A DNA stretch of 21,183 nt. Source: JAPOQD01 sp964620555 (GTDB lineage Bacteria; Pseudomonadota; Gammaproteobacteria; Pseudomonadales; Halieaceae). The stretch spans positions 1 through 21,183 of the forward strand of contig CAZUGZ010000039.1 of the NCBI GenBank assembly GCA_964620555.1, in the 5' to 3' direction. This document shows positions 1-9,000 of the stretch, piece by piece (the stretch's first letter is position 1; each line of letters begins with the position of its first letter). Position numbers and translations under genes: made by a program. The notes beneath the pieces were generated by a model. That model searched no databases, was not told the origin of the DNA, and saw only the letters and a list, made by a program, of their open reading frames with translations.

Positions 1-362
<362 letters not shown>

Positions 363-536
363 AATCTTTATCCTCTGATCAGAGATCAAGAGCACTGGTT
401 TGCACAGTAACCCGCGCCAACCAGCAAATCCCGGCTCAGACACTTCGAAATTCATGAATCTCATGAGTCACTTGTGTCTGCATACTTCAATAGTGAAATA
501 CACTCAACAAGTGCCCACACATCTGTCTTTATCTTA

Positions 537-548
537 CTGTTAAACAAC
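537..548 (-). promoter_or_regulatory. boxA-like rRNA antitermination signal
   Basis: The minus strand reads GTTGTTTAACAG, close to the E. coli rrn boxA (TGCTCTTTAACA). It lies in the 16S leader about 60 nt after the probable transcription start, and a boxC-like GTGTGGGCAC follows at 511-520. In known systems NusB-S10 (NusE) binds this RNA and makes rRNA transcription resistant to Rho. Confidence 0.65.
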
Positions 549-574
549 GCTGCCGGTGCGAAGACCGCAGCTCG

Positions 575-599
575 CCTGCCAGGTATGCTCTCTGGCAGG
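575..599 (-). other. 5'-leader hairpin of the rrn transcript
   Basis: This is an 8-bp perfect inverted repeat (CCTGCCAG at 575-582 and CTGGCAGG at 592-599) with a 9-nt loop. It begins within a base or two of the predicted transcription start, so the rRNA precursor would start with a stem-loop. No U-tract follows, so it is not a terminator. Confidence 0.5.
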
Positions 600-607
600 G
601 GGAGCGT

Positions 608-635
608 ATTATACGTGTAGACTCTGCAATGACAA
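608..635 (-). promoter_or_regulatory. rRNA operon promoter (P1-like)
   Basis: On the minus strand, a -35 TTGTCA (630-635) and a -10 TATAAT (608-613) are separated by 16 bp. The hexamers and the spacing are the same as in E. coli rrnB P1. The bases just upstream (from about 636) are moderately A-rich and could act as a weak UP element. The promoter sits under 90 bp beyond the tyrS stop codon on the same strand. No second (P2) promoter is evident in the leader. Confidence 0.85.
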
Positions 636-721
636 CCCCAGTTCCCGATTTGTTTTCGCATTGCTTTCCCGGCGGGCGGCGAGCCCGGCGCGGGCGGGGT
701 GACAACGCGTTTGCAGGCGCT

Positions 722-2017
722 TCAGTTCAGCTCGAACAGGTGGTATTTCTTCTTGCCCAGCCGGGCCAGGTAAAACCGGCCGTGCAGTGCCCGCTCCGGC
801 GCAAAACAGGCGGCCGGGTGCATGTTGTCCTCCGGCGCCAGACCGTTGATCAGCACGGAACCGCGAGCCAGCGCATCCTTGACCTGCTTGCCAGAGTCGG
901 CAACACCGGCCTCGGTGAAGATGCGGGTAACGCTGGAACCCGCCAGTTCTGCACGGTTCAGCCCGGTGCAGGGCAAACCATCCTGGCGGAGCTGCAGGAA
1001 GTCGCTCTCCGACAGGTCCTGCGCCGTGCCGCTGAACAGGGCTTCGGTGATCCGTTGCGCGGCGTCCAGGCCGGCCTGGCCATGCACCAGCCGGGTCGTC
1101 TCGCGAGCGAGCACGGCCTGGGCCTCGGGCCGGCCCCGGCGCTGCCGGTCGTCCCGTTCGAGTTCCGCGATCTGTGCCACCGCAAGCAGGCTGAAGTAGC
1201 GCAGGTAGCGGTAGACCTCCGCATCGGGGGTATTCAACCAGAATTGATAGAAGGCGTAGGGCGAAGTGCGGCGCGCATCCAGCCAGATGGTGCCGCTTTC
1301 GGTCTTGCCGAATTTGCTGCCATCGGCCTTGGTCAGCAGCGGCATGGTCAGACCGTGGACGCGCCTGCCGTGGAGGCGGCGCGTCAGGTCGATGCCGGCG
1401 GTGATATTGCCCCACTGGTCGGAGCCGCCGATCTGCAGGCTGCAGCCCTCGCGCTCGTTCAATTCGGCAAAATCCATGGACTGCAGGATCATGTAGGTGA
1501 ACTCGGTAAAGCTGATGCCACTGTCGTCGCGTTCCAGGCGCTGCTTTACCGACTCCTTGCGAATCATGGCATTGACCGAAAAATGTTTGCCGATATCGCG
1601 CAGGAAAGTGAGCACATCCAGGTCCCGGGTCCACTCCAGGTTGTCGATGACCCGGGCCGAATTGGGACCACAGTCGAAATCCACGAAGGTCTCCATCTGC
1701 CGGCGAATGCTGTCCACCCACCCGGCCACCGTGTCCGGCCGATTGAGCTGACGCTCCCGGTCGCGGAAACTGGGGTCGCCCACGAGGCCGGTGGCGCCGC
1801 CCACCAGGGCGATGGGCCGGTGTCCCGCCAGTTGGAAGCGGCGCAACAGCAACAGCGGCAACAACGAGCCGATGTGCAGACTGTCGGCGGTGGGGTCGAA
1901 GCCGCAATAGAGGGTACGCGAGGCGTCCGCCAGATGCGCGGCGAGTTCCCGCTCTCCGGATACCTGGAAAATCAGTCCCCTGGCCCTGAGGTCTTCGATG
2001 ATGGAAAGATCGTTCAT
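722..2017 (-). CDS. tyrS: Tyrosyl-tRNA synthetase
   Basis: This 431-residue class I aminoacyl-tRNA synthetase charges tRNA-Tyr in the cytoplasm; E. coli TyrS has 424 residues. The N-terminal catalytic domain has CGFDPTADSLHIGS (HIGH-type motif at residues 48-51) and the tyrosine pocket region QIGGSDQWGNI (about 195-205). The KMSKS loop has the E. coli TyrS form KFGKT (235-239). The C-terminal S4-like RNA-binding domain includes LINGLAPEDN. The ATG at 2017 gives the expected N-terminus. The gene is divergent from the M23 peptidase gene and lies directly upstream of the rrn promoter on the same strand. Confidence 0.97.
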   Translation of the reverse strand: MNDLSIIEDLRARGLIFQVSGERELAAHLADASRTLYCGFDPTADSLHIGSLLPLLLLRRFQLAGHRPIALVGGATGLVGDPSFRDRERQLNRPDTVAGWVDSIRRQMETFVDFDCGPNSARVIDNLEWTRDLDVLTFLRDIGKHFSVNAMIRKESVKQRLERDDSGISFTEFTYMILQSMDFAELNEREGCSLQIGGSDQWGNITAGIDLTRRLHGRRVHGLTMPLLTKADGSKFGKTESGTIWLDARRTSPYAFYQFWLNTPDAEVYRYLRYFSLLAVAQIAELERDDRQRRGRPEAQAVLARETTRLVHGQAGLDAAQRITEALFSGTAQDLSESDFLQLRQDGLPCTGLNRAELAGSSVTRIFTEAGVADSGKQVKDALARGSVLINGLAPEDNMHPAACFAPERALHGRFYLARLGKKKYHLFELN

Positions 2018-2142
2018 GTGCCGCGATTGGCCCGCTCGTCAGGGGAAAAAAGGCCCGCAAAACTGCCTGCCCGCCGTATTCTACTGTGCGCACAAATTTT
2101 GTTACACTCCAGGGAGCGAATCCCCGGAGCGCATGCAGACCA
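2018..2142. promoter_or_regulatory. Divergent promoter region tyrS / M23 peptidase
   Basis: This 125-bp gap lies between two divergent starts. Candidate -10 elements are TAGAAT on the minus strand (for tyrS, about 2077-2082) and TACACT on the plus strand (extended as TGTTACACT, about 2099-2107). Neither has a convincing -35 box. A perfect 10-bp palindrome TGTGCGCACA (2085-2094) lies between them and could be an operator or chance. Confidence 0.4.
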
Positions 2143-3486
2143 ATGCCAGGTGTCAAGCGCGCCTTTGGCGCCACCAGAATTAGTGCACACAAGTCTTCTT
2201 TTCGGGGTTGGCGCCTGCTATTGGTCGTCCTGCTCGTTCCCGCGGTGGCGGCGCTGTCCTTCGGCGCTTTTCAGGAAGAGGAAGCGGCGGCGGTCCATAG
2301 AACCATACCCATCAGGCTGGCGCTGGAACCGCAGCGGGAAGCCGAACCCCTCCCCACCGAGATCTGGAAAGAATACACCGTTGGCCCCGGTGACAATCTC
2401 TCCCTGTTGTTCCAGCGCGCCGGTCTGAGCGATGCCGATACCTATCACCTGATCAGCGGGGCCGAGGGCAGCCGTGCCCTGACCAGGCTGCATCCCGGCG
2501 AGAAACTGGGGTTCCGGATTTCCAGCGGCGGCGAGCTGGAGGCACTGCGCCATCAGCCTTCAAAACTGACCAGCGTGGTCTACCGGCGCCAGGGTGACAG
2601 CTATAGCGTGGAAAAAACCGTCCGGGAACCGGAACGTCGGTACAACTTCGCCTCGGCAACCATTGTCAGCTCCCTGTACCTGGCCAGCCAGGCCGCCGAC
2701 CTGTCTATCAAAACCACCATGAATCTGGCCAATATCTTTGGCGGCGTGATCGACTTCGTGCTCGACCCGCGCCGCGGTGACGTCTTTCACGTGCTATACG
2801 AGGACCTGTACCTGGACGGAGAGAAAATAGACGACGGCAGAATCCTGGCGGCAGAATTCATCAACCGGGGCCGCTCCCATACTGCCTATCTCTATACCGA
2901 TGAAGAGAAGAATACCGGCTACTTTTCCGAAACCGGGGTGAGCATGCGCCGGGCCTTCATGCTGGCGCCACTGGACTTCACTCGCGTCAGCTCCAACTTC
3001 AATCCGCGCCGACTGCATCCGATCTACAAGACCACCCGACCGCATCGCGGCACCGACTACGCCGCGCCCCGGGGAACCCCGGTTTTCGCGGCGGGCGATG
3101 GCCGGGTAAGCGAGACCGGCTACACCCGCGCCAATGGCAATTACATCTTCATCCGCCACGGCGAGCAGTTCACCACCAAGTACCTGCATCTGCACAAGCG
3201 CAAAGTAAAGCGGGGCGACCGGGTCAAGCAACGCCAGGTTATCGGTACCGTGGGGTCCACCGGCGCCTCCACGGGACCCCATCTGCACTACGAATTCCTG
3301 ATCAACGGGGTGCATCACGACCCGCGCACCGTACACAGGAAACTGCCTCCTCCGCGCAGTCTGGATGCCGGGGAAATGCTTCACTTCGAACGACAGACCC
3401 GCCATCTGCGCATGCAACTGGCCGCACGCAGCCAGATCAGAACCGCCCAGACCGAGACCGCGGAGCAAGCCGGTTCCCTGCTCTAG
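2143..3486 (+). CDS. mepM: M23-family murein DD-endopeptidase (MepM/YebA-like)
   Basis: This 447-residue, membrane-anchored periplasmic peptidase probably cuts peptidoglycan cross-links to allow wall growth. An N-terminal membrane segment (about 22-42, WRLLLVVLLVPAVAAL) is followed by a LysM/OapA-like region (YTVGPGDNLS, 78-87), a Csd3-like second domain and a C-terminal LytM domain (about 275-410). Zinc-site residues are all present: H301 and D305 in RPHRGTDYAAP, and the HxH of TGPHLHYEF (H380, H382). The ATG at 2143 is preferred because it puts the membrane segment near the N-terminus; an upstream ATG at 2086 lies inside the probable promoter. The gene precedes anmK, so wall cleavage and wall recycling genes are adjacent. 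Confidence 0.93.
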   Translation: MPGVKRAFGATRISAHKSSFRGWRLLLVVLLVPAVAALSFGAFQEEEAAAVHRTIPIRLALEPQREAEPLPTEIWKEYTVGPGDNLSLLFQRAGLSDADTYHLISGAEGSRALTRLHPGEKLGFRISSGGELEALRHQPSKLTSVVYRRQGDSYSVEKTVREPERRYNFASATIVSSLYLASQAADLSIKTTMNLANIFGGVIDFVLDPRRGDVFHVLYEDLYLDGEKIDDGRILAAEFINRGRSHTAYLYTDEEKNTGYFSETGVSMRRAFMLAPLDFTRVSSNFNPRRLHPIYKTTRPHRGTDYAAPRGTPVFAAGDGRVSETGYTRANGNYIFIRHGEQFTTKYLHLHKRKVKRGDRVKQRQVIGTVGSTGASTGPHLHYEFLINGVHHDPRTVHRKLPPPRSLDAGEMLHFERQTRHLRMQLAARSQIRTAQTETAEQAGSLL

Positions 3487-3541
3487 ACCGTATGCTGCAA
3501 CGAGTCATTGCTGTTTTTTCTGTGTTGTCACGGCGTTTCCC

Positions 3542-4666
3542 ATGGGCAAAGCGTTCTATATCGGCCTGATGTCGGGTACCAGCATGGACGCGGTGGATGC
3601 CGCCCTGCTGGCAGTGGACGAGAGCGATACCCGGCTGCTGGCGACCCATCGGGAAGCCCTGCCCGGCGAGCTGCGCTCCGCCGTCGTTCAGCTCTGTCAG
3701 CCCGGCGACAATGAGGTCGAACGCCTCGGCGTGCTGGACCGGCGGCTGGGCGAACTGTTTGCCGAGGCCGCCGTGCAGCTCCTGCAGGCGGCGGACCACT
3801 CCCCGGCAGATGTCGCTGCGATCGGCAGTCACGGTCAGACGATTCGCCATCGCCCTCCTTCCAGCACGGCCAGCGAGTTGCCCTTCAGCCTGCAAATCGG
3901 CGACCCCAATACCATCGCCGAGCGGACCGGCATCACCACGGTAGCCGATTTCCGCCGCCGCGACATCGCCGCCGGTGGCGAGGGCGCACCCCTGGCGGCG
4001 GCCTTTCACGCCGCGGTGTTCCACCACCCCGGGGTGGCCCGGGCGATCGTCAACATCGGCGGCATCGCCAATGTCAGCCTGCTGGGGGAGACACCCCTGA
4101 TCGGCTTCGACAGTGGCCCGGGCAATACCCTGATGGATGCCTGGATTGCCCGCCACCAGCAGCGCAGCTACGACCGCGAAGGGGCCTGGGCCGCGGGTGG
4201 GCGGGTCCAGCAGGCCCTGCTGGAGGCCTTGCTGCAACACGAATTCCTGGCCAGGCCTCCGCCCAGGAGCACTGGCCGGGAGGAGTTCAACCTGGCGCTG
4301 CTGGAGTCTTTGGGTGTCGATGCCCTGGCGCCCCGGGATGTGCAGGCGACGCTGGCGGAATTCACCGCCGTTACCATCTGCCGGGCCGTTGCCGAGGCCA
4401 GTGAGGAGGTCTACCTGTGCGGCGGCGGAGCCGCCAACGCCTACCTGGTCTCCCGCCTGCGCAGCCACCTGCCGGGCAGGGTGGTGCAGGACACGGCGGC
4501 GCTGGGAATCGGTGCGGAGTGGGTAGAGGCGGCGGCCTTTGCCTGGCTGGCCCGGCAAACCCTGAACCATCTGCCGGGCAATGCCGGTTCGGTCACCGGG
4601 GCGCGCCGGGACTGCGTGCTCGGCGGTATCTACCCGGCTGGGCCGCGCCAAAACCAGCCTGCATAG
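3542..4666 (+). CDS. anmK: Anhydro-N-acetylmuramic acid kinase
   Basis: This 374-residue cytoplasmic sugar kinase opens and phosphorylates 1,6-anhydro-MurNAc to MurNAc-6-phosphate in peptidoglycan recycling. Family motifs are intact: YIGLMSGTSMDAVD (phosphate-binding, N-terminus), GSHGQTIRHRP, GDPNTIAERTGI, DFRRRDIAAGGEGAPL (with the catalytic Asp), GFDSGPGNTLMD and the late YLCGGGAANAYL. The ATG at 3542 gives the standard N-terminus; longer readings run into the preceding gene. The gene starts 55 bp after the peptidase gene and is probably co-transcribed with it. A 22-bp tandem repeat begins at the base after its stop codon. Confidence 0.96.
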   Translation: MGKAFYIGLMSGTSMDAVDAALLAVDESDTRLLATHREALPGELRSAVVQLCQPGDNEVERLGVLDRRLGELFAEAAVQLLQAADHSPADVAAIGSHGQTIRHRPPSSTASELPFSLQIGDPNTIAERTGITTVADFRRRDIAAGGEGAPLAAAFHAAVFHHPGVARAIVNIGGIANVSLLGETPLIGFDSGPGNTLMDAWIARHQQRSYDREGAWAAGGRVQQALLEALLQHEFLARPPPRSTGREEFNLALLESLGVDALAPRDVQATLAEFTAVTICRAVAEASEEVYLCGGGAANAYLVSRLRSHLPGRVVQDTAALGIGAEWVEAAAFAWLARQTLNHLPGNAGSVTGARRDCVLGGIYPAGPRQNQPA

Positions 4667-4754
4667 CCCATCCGGCTTTTGTCCAGGGCCCATCCGGCTT
4701 CCGTCCCTGGCCCATCCGGCTTCCGTCCCTGGCCCATCCGGCTTCCGTCTTCAG
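4667..4754 (+). repeat. 22-bp tandem repeat, four copies
   Basis: Four head-to-tail copies of a 22-bp unit begin CCCATCCGGCTTCCGTCC, at 4667, 4689, 4711 and 4733. Copy 1 has TTTTGTCCAG in place of TTCCGTCCCT, and copy 4 diverges at its end. The array starts at the first base after the anmK stop codon and lies in the gap between the convergent genes anmK and erpA. No hairpin or T-tract of an ordinary terminator is seen in it. Confidence 0.9.
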
Positions 4755-4845
4755 GAGCATAGCTGATGCAGTTACGCCCCCCGTCACCGATCAATGCCAA
4801 GTCGGGCTCGGCAGGAGGGGCAGGGGCGGTTATTGCGGTGACAGC

Positions 4846-5214
4846 TCAGACTGCGAAGGAGGAACCACAACCACAGGTGGTGGTGGCATTGGGGTTGGTG
4901 ACCACGAAACGGGAACCTTCCAGACCCTCTGTGTAATCGACTTCGGAACCAGCCAGGTACTGAAAGCTCATGGGGTCCACCAGCACGGCTACCCCCTCTT
5001 TCTCTATCAGAGTGTCGTCTTCGGCAACCAGTTCATCAAAGGTGAAGCCGTACTGGAACCCGGAACAGCCACCACCGGTGACGAATACGCGCAGCTTCAG
5101 TTCGTCATTGCACTCTTCGCTCACCAGGGCGCGCACCTTTGCGACGGCCCGGCTGGACAGTTGCAGACTGTTGGGGGTAAAGCTTTCCACTGCGCTTTCC
5201 GACACGGTTGACAC
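4846..5214 (-). CDS. erpA: Iron-sulfur cluster insertion protein ErpA
   Basis: This 122-residue A-type Fe-S carrier of the HesB/IscA family delivers [4Fe-4S] or [2Fe-2S] clusters to apo-enzymes, including isoprenoid-synthesis enzymes in E. coli. The three ligand cysteines are present: C50 in GGGCSGFQYGF, and C114 and C116 in TTTCGCGSSF at the C-terminus. The length matches the family (114-120). A 55-bp gap separates it from the bactofilin gene on the same strand, so the two are probably co-transcribed, with bactofilin first. It converges with anmK. Confidence 0.96.
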   Translation of the reverse strand: MSTVSESAVESFTPNSLQLSSRAVAKVRALVSEECNDELKLRVFVTGGGCSGFQYGFTFDELVAEDDTLIEKEGVAVLVDPMSFQYLAGSEVDYTEGLEGSRFVVTNPNATTTCGCGSSFAV

Positions 5215-5269
5215 GCCTGTATTCTAGCGCACGGGGGCGGGATTTTCCATTTGCCGGGGCAACCGGCCA

Positions 5270-5734
5270 TCAAGCCTTGATCACCGAGACCGGATCGGTG
5301 ACGACGGTAGGCTTGCTGGACCCGGGTACGATATCGGGCTCCTTGCTGCCGGCCGGTTCCCGCTCGTCCTCTGTGACGTGCCGGAAAGTGCCGTTGATCT
5401 TCGCCCCCAGCGCCATCTCCGCGCTGTGGTAATACAGGTTGCCGGAGACATTCGCCCGCGAACCCAATGACAGGTGTTTACTGGAATGGACATCGGCGAC
5501 GACATGGCCGTTGATGATGACCGAAGGCGCCTGAATCTCCCCCTCGACATAGCCCTTGTCGACCACCCGAATCACTGCTTCCTTACCGGGGAAGGCAGTG
5601 ACTCTGCCGCGCACCGAGCCTTCGATGTCCAGGTTTCCACTGAAATTGATGTCGCCCTCGATCTGCGTTTCCCGCGAGATCAGGGTGGTGCTTCCGGAAC
5701 TGCCGGTTCGATCCTTGTCTCCAGATTTGAACAT
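5270..5734 (-). CDS. Bactofilin-family cytoskeletal protein
   Basis: This 154-residue polymer-forming protein has a central right-handed beta-helix rich in repeated G/V/I strands, for example TQIEGDINFSGNLDIEGSVR, then GYVEGEIQAPSVIINGHVVA and LGSRANVSGNLYYHSAEMAL (about 25-120). The N- and C-terminal tails are short, polar and disordered. Bactofilins self-assemble into filaments that scaffold cell-wall enzymes or membrane-curvature proteins. A good Shine-Dalgarno (GAGGAG) precedes the ATG at 5734. The gene is probably the first of a two-gene unit with erpA, an order I recall from Pseudomonas. The specific partner here is unknown. Confidence 0.9.
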   Translation of the reverse strand: MFKSGDKDRTGSSGSTTLISRETQIEGDINFSGNLDIEGSVRGRVTAFPGKEAVIRVVDKGYVEGEIQAPSVIINGHVVADVHSSKHLSLGSRANVSGNLYYHSAEMALGAKINGTFRHVTEDEREPAGSKEPDIVPGSSKPTVVTDPVSVIKA

Positions 5735-6009
5735 GGTCGCTTCTCCTCAGTTGTCGAAGGTCCTTGCCTGCGGTGGTCCTGGCCGCGTATCCCGCCTTCC
5801 CGCTGCCAACGAAAGCCGGCGAGACAGGCACACTGCCATAGGCTACTACTATTTTGCCCGCGGGGACAGCGGGGGCTGCGCGCTTCGCTGCCGGTACTTC
5901 CCGCCCGGCGGCGGTCATTCGCCCTGTCAGATGCTGCTTCGGTACAGGTGGCGGGAGCTGCTGTCATCCTGTAACTTGAGCAGACCTGTCTCCGCTCGGG
6001 GGGCAAACC
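5735..6009. promoter_or_regulatory. Divergent intergenic region bactofilin / putA
   Basis: This 275-bp gap separates the starts of bactofilin (-) and putA (+) and must hold promoters for both. I see no near-consensus -35/-10 pair. A minus-strand open frame extends upstream from the bactofilin region (to about 5918), but it has no recognisable domain and overlaps bactofilin, so it is not called as a gene. Confidence 0.35.
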
Positions 6010-9000
6010 ATGACCCAGGACAGGGGGCGGATTTCGGCCCTTCATCGCCGGGACCAGGCGAGCACTCTCGGCGCCGCCATGGCGGCGAACCCGGTAGGCG
6101 AAGCCCTGCGTCGCAGCATTCGCGCCCGGGCGCTGCGCCTGATCGAGACCCTGCGCCGGGACGGCCGGCCGGGCCTGATGGAAGTCTTTCTCGAGGAGTA
6201 CGGGCTGTCGAGCCGGGAGGGCCTGGCGCTCATGTGTCTGGCCGAGGCGCTGCTGCGGGTGCCGGATCTCGACACCATCGACGACCTGGTAGCGGACAAG
6301 GTGGTGCCGACCTCCTGGCGCGAGCACCTGGGCCATTCCAGTTCCGCCCTGGTCAACGCCGCCACCCGGGGATTGCTGCTGAGCCGCCACATTCTCGACG
6401 ACGACCACGGCCCGGCCCTGCTGCGCCTGCTGCACGGCGGCGTCCGCAAGCTGGGGAAACCGGCCATTCGCTCGACCCTCAAACGAGCCATGCAGGAACT
6501 CGGCGGCCAGTTCGTGCTCGGGGAAACCATCGGCGAAGCCATGCAGCGGGGCCAGGCCGGGGAGCGGGACGGCTATACCTACTCCTATGACATGCTGGGC
6601 GAGGCAGCGCTCACCGGCGCGGATGCGGACAGCTATTTTGAGGCCTACCGGGACGCCATCGAATCGGTGTCCCGGCGCGCCACCGGCGACGACCCCCGCA
6701 GCAACCCGGACATCTCCATCAAATTGTCGGCGCTGCATCCGCGCTACGAAGTGTCGCAACGGCAACGGGTGCTGACGGAACTGGTGCCCCGGGTCCGCCA
6801 CCTGGCTGAACTGGCACGGGCGGCGAATATGGGATTGCACATCGACGCCGAGGAAGCCGACCGCCTGGAGCTGTCACTCGATATCATCGAGCGGGTGTTC
6901 TGCGCTACCGAACTCGCCTCCTGGGGCGGTTTCGGGGCGGTAGTACAGGCCTATGACAAACGCGCCACGGCAGTCATCGAATGGCTGTATGCCCTGGCCC
7001 GGCGGCAGGGCCGCGGCATGATGATCCGGCTGGTCAAAGGCGCGTACTGGGACGCCGAAATCAAACGCGCGCAGGCGGATGGCGTGGCCGATTTCCCGGT
7101 CTTCACCGCCAAGGCGGCAACCGACGTCTCGTACATCTGCTGCGCCAGATCGCTGCTGGACAAAACCGACCGCATCTATCCGCAGTTTGCGACCCACAAC
7201 GCCCATACCATGGCGGCGGTCCTGGAGCTGGCAACGGAGAGGGACAGTTTCGAATTTCAGCGCCTGCACGGCATGGGTCGGCCGCTGCACGAGCTGGTGA
7301 AACAGCAGGAGGGGACCCGCTGCCGCATCTATGCCCCGGTGGGCGTACATCGCGACCTGGTCGCCTACCTGGTCAGGCGCCTGCTGGAAAACAGCGCCAA
7401 TTCCTCCTTCGTGAACCAGATCGTGGACCTCGATATGGCGGCCGAGCAGATCGCCGCCGACCCCTTCGAGACGGTGGAACGGGAACTCGCCACCAGCGCC
7501 CTCGTGGTAACACCGCCGGCCGACCTGTTTGTGCCGCAACGCGCCAATTCAAGCGGTTGGGACCTGTCTAGCAGCGAGCAGTTGCAGTCGCTGGATGCGG
7601 CGCGAAACGGCTTTCGGGAGCGGCGCTGGAGGTGGCCCCCAGCGCCGCAACACGCCGCTGCCCCGGATACCAGGGAGATCATCAATCCCGCCGACCCGGG
7701 CGATGTGGTCGGCAGCGTGGAAGAGGCCACGGCGGAGCAGGTCGAGGCGGCCCTGCAGCGGGCCGTGGACTGGTCCGGGACCGAGGCCGGGGTGCGGGCG
7801 GAGACGCTGCTGCGCGCCGCCGACCTGTACCAGAAACACTGCGGTGAACTACTGGCGCTGCTGTGCCGGGAAGCGGGAAAAACCCTGCCCGACGCCATTG
7901 CCGAGCTGCGCGAAGCAATCGACTTCCTGCGCTATTACGCCGAGCAGGGTCGCGACCGGGCCGGCGGCTCACCCCAGGGCCTGTTCACCTGCATCTCGCC
8001 ATGGAACTTTCCCCTGGCCATCTTCACCGGGCAAATTGCCGCGGCGCTGGTGACCGGCAACGGGGTTCTCGCAAAACCCGCGGAAAGCACCCCGCTGACG
8101 GCCCTGTGCGCAGTGGGACTGCTGCACCGGGCGGGGGTGCCGGCGACGGTACTGCAACTGCTGCCGGGTGGCGGCCCGACCGTGGGGGCGCTGTTGACCG
8201 CCTCGCCCCGCGTCGACGGAGTCTGTTTCACCGGTTCCACTGCCACCGCCAGGACCATCCACGGCGCCATGGCGGCGGGGCTCGCACCGGGAGCACCGCT
8301 GATCGCGGAAACCGGCGGCATCAACGCCATGATCGTGGACTCCAGCGCGTTGCCGGAACAGGCCGTCAGCGACATCATCGCCTCCGCTTTCCAGTCGGCC
8401 GGACAGCGCTGCTCCGCCCTGCGCATGCTCTACCTGCAGGATGATATCTCCGCCGTCCTGCTGGAGATGCTGAGCGGCGCGATGCAGGAGCTTTGCCTCG
8501 GCGACCCCTGGCAACTGTCCACCGACATCGGACCGATCATCAGCGCATCCGCCAAACGCGACATCGAGCAGTACATCGAGCGCAGGCGCCGGGAGGGCCG
8601 CGTGGTATTCCAGGCGGCGGCGCCCGAACAGGGGCACTTCGTGGCCCCGGCCCTGATCGAAGTGGGGGGCATCGGCGAACTGGAACGGGAAATCTTCGGG
8701 CCAGTGCTGCACGTGGCCAGCTTCCGCGCCCAGGAGTTGGCTGGCGTCGTGGATGACATCAATGCCAGCGGCTACGGGCTGACCTTCGGCCTGCATTCGC
8801 GCCTCGACAGCCGGGCCGAACTCATTGCCCGGCGAATCGACGCCGGCAACCTGTACGTCAATCGAAATCAGATCGGGGCGGTGGTCGGTTCCCAGCCCTT
8901 CGGTGGCGAAGGTCTTTCCGGAACCGGCCCCAAAGCGGGCGGACCGCTCTATCTGCAGCGCTTTCTGCGCGCGGCAGCCGCCCCGCCACGGGAGCGGACC

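Larger units (their letters stand above)
363..601 (-). other. rRNA operon leader region
   Basis: This is the transcribed spacer between the probable rrn start site (about 600) and the 16S 5' end. It carries a boxA-like antitermination signal at 537-548 and, further downstream, the minus-strand GTGTGGGCAC element (511-520) common in gammaproteobacterial rrn leaders. No tRNA or ORF is supported. Together with 602-721 it forms a gene-free stretch of about 360 bases that is explained by the rrn control region and the tyrS 3' flank. Confidence 0.75.

Noticed and set aside
609..2192. 527-codon minus-strand open frame overlapping tyrS
   Set aside because: It is a shadow frame of tyrS. The real frame shows all TyrS motifs.
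4783..4842. Terminator formed by GTCACCG and CGGTGAC between anmK and erpA
   Set aside because: The arms are 7 bp and 46 bases apart, with no T-tract, so they are likely chance.
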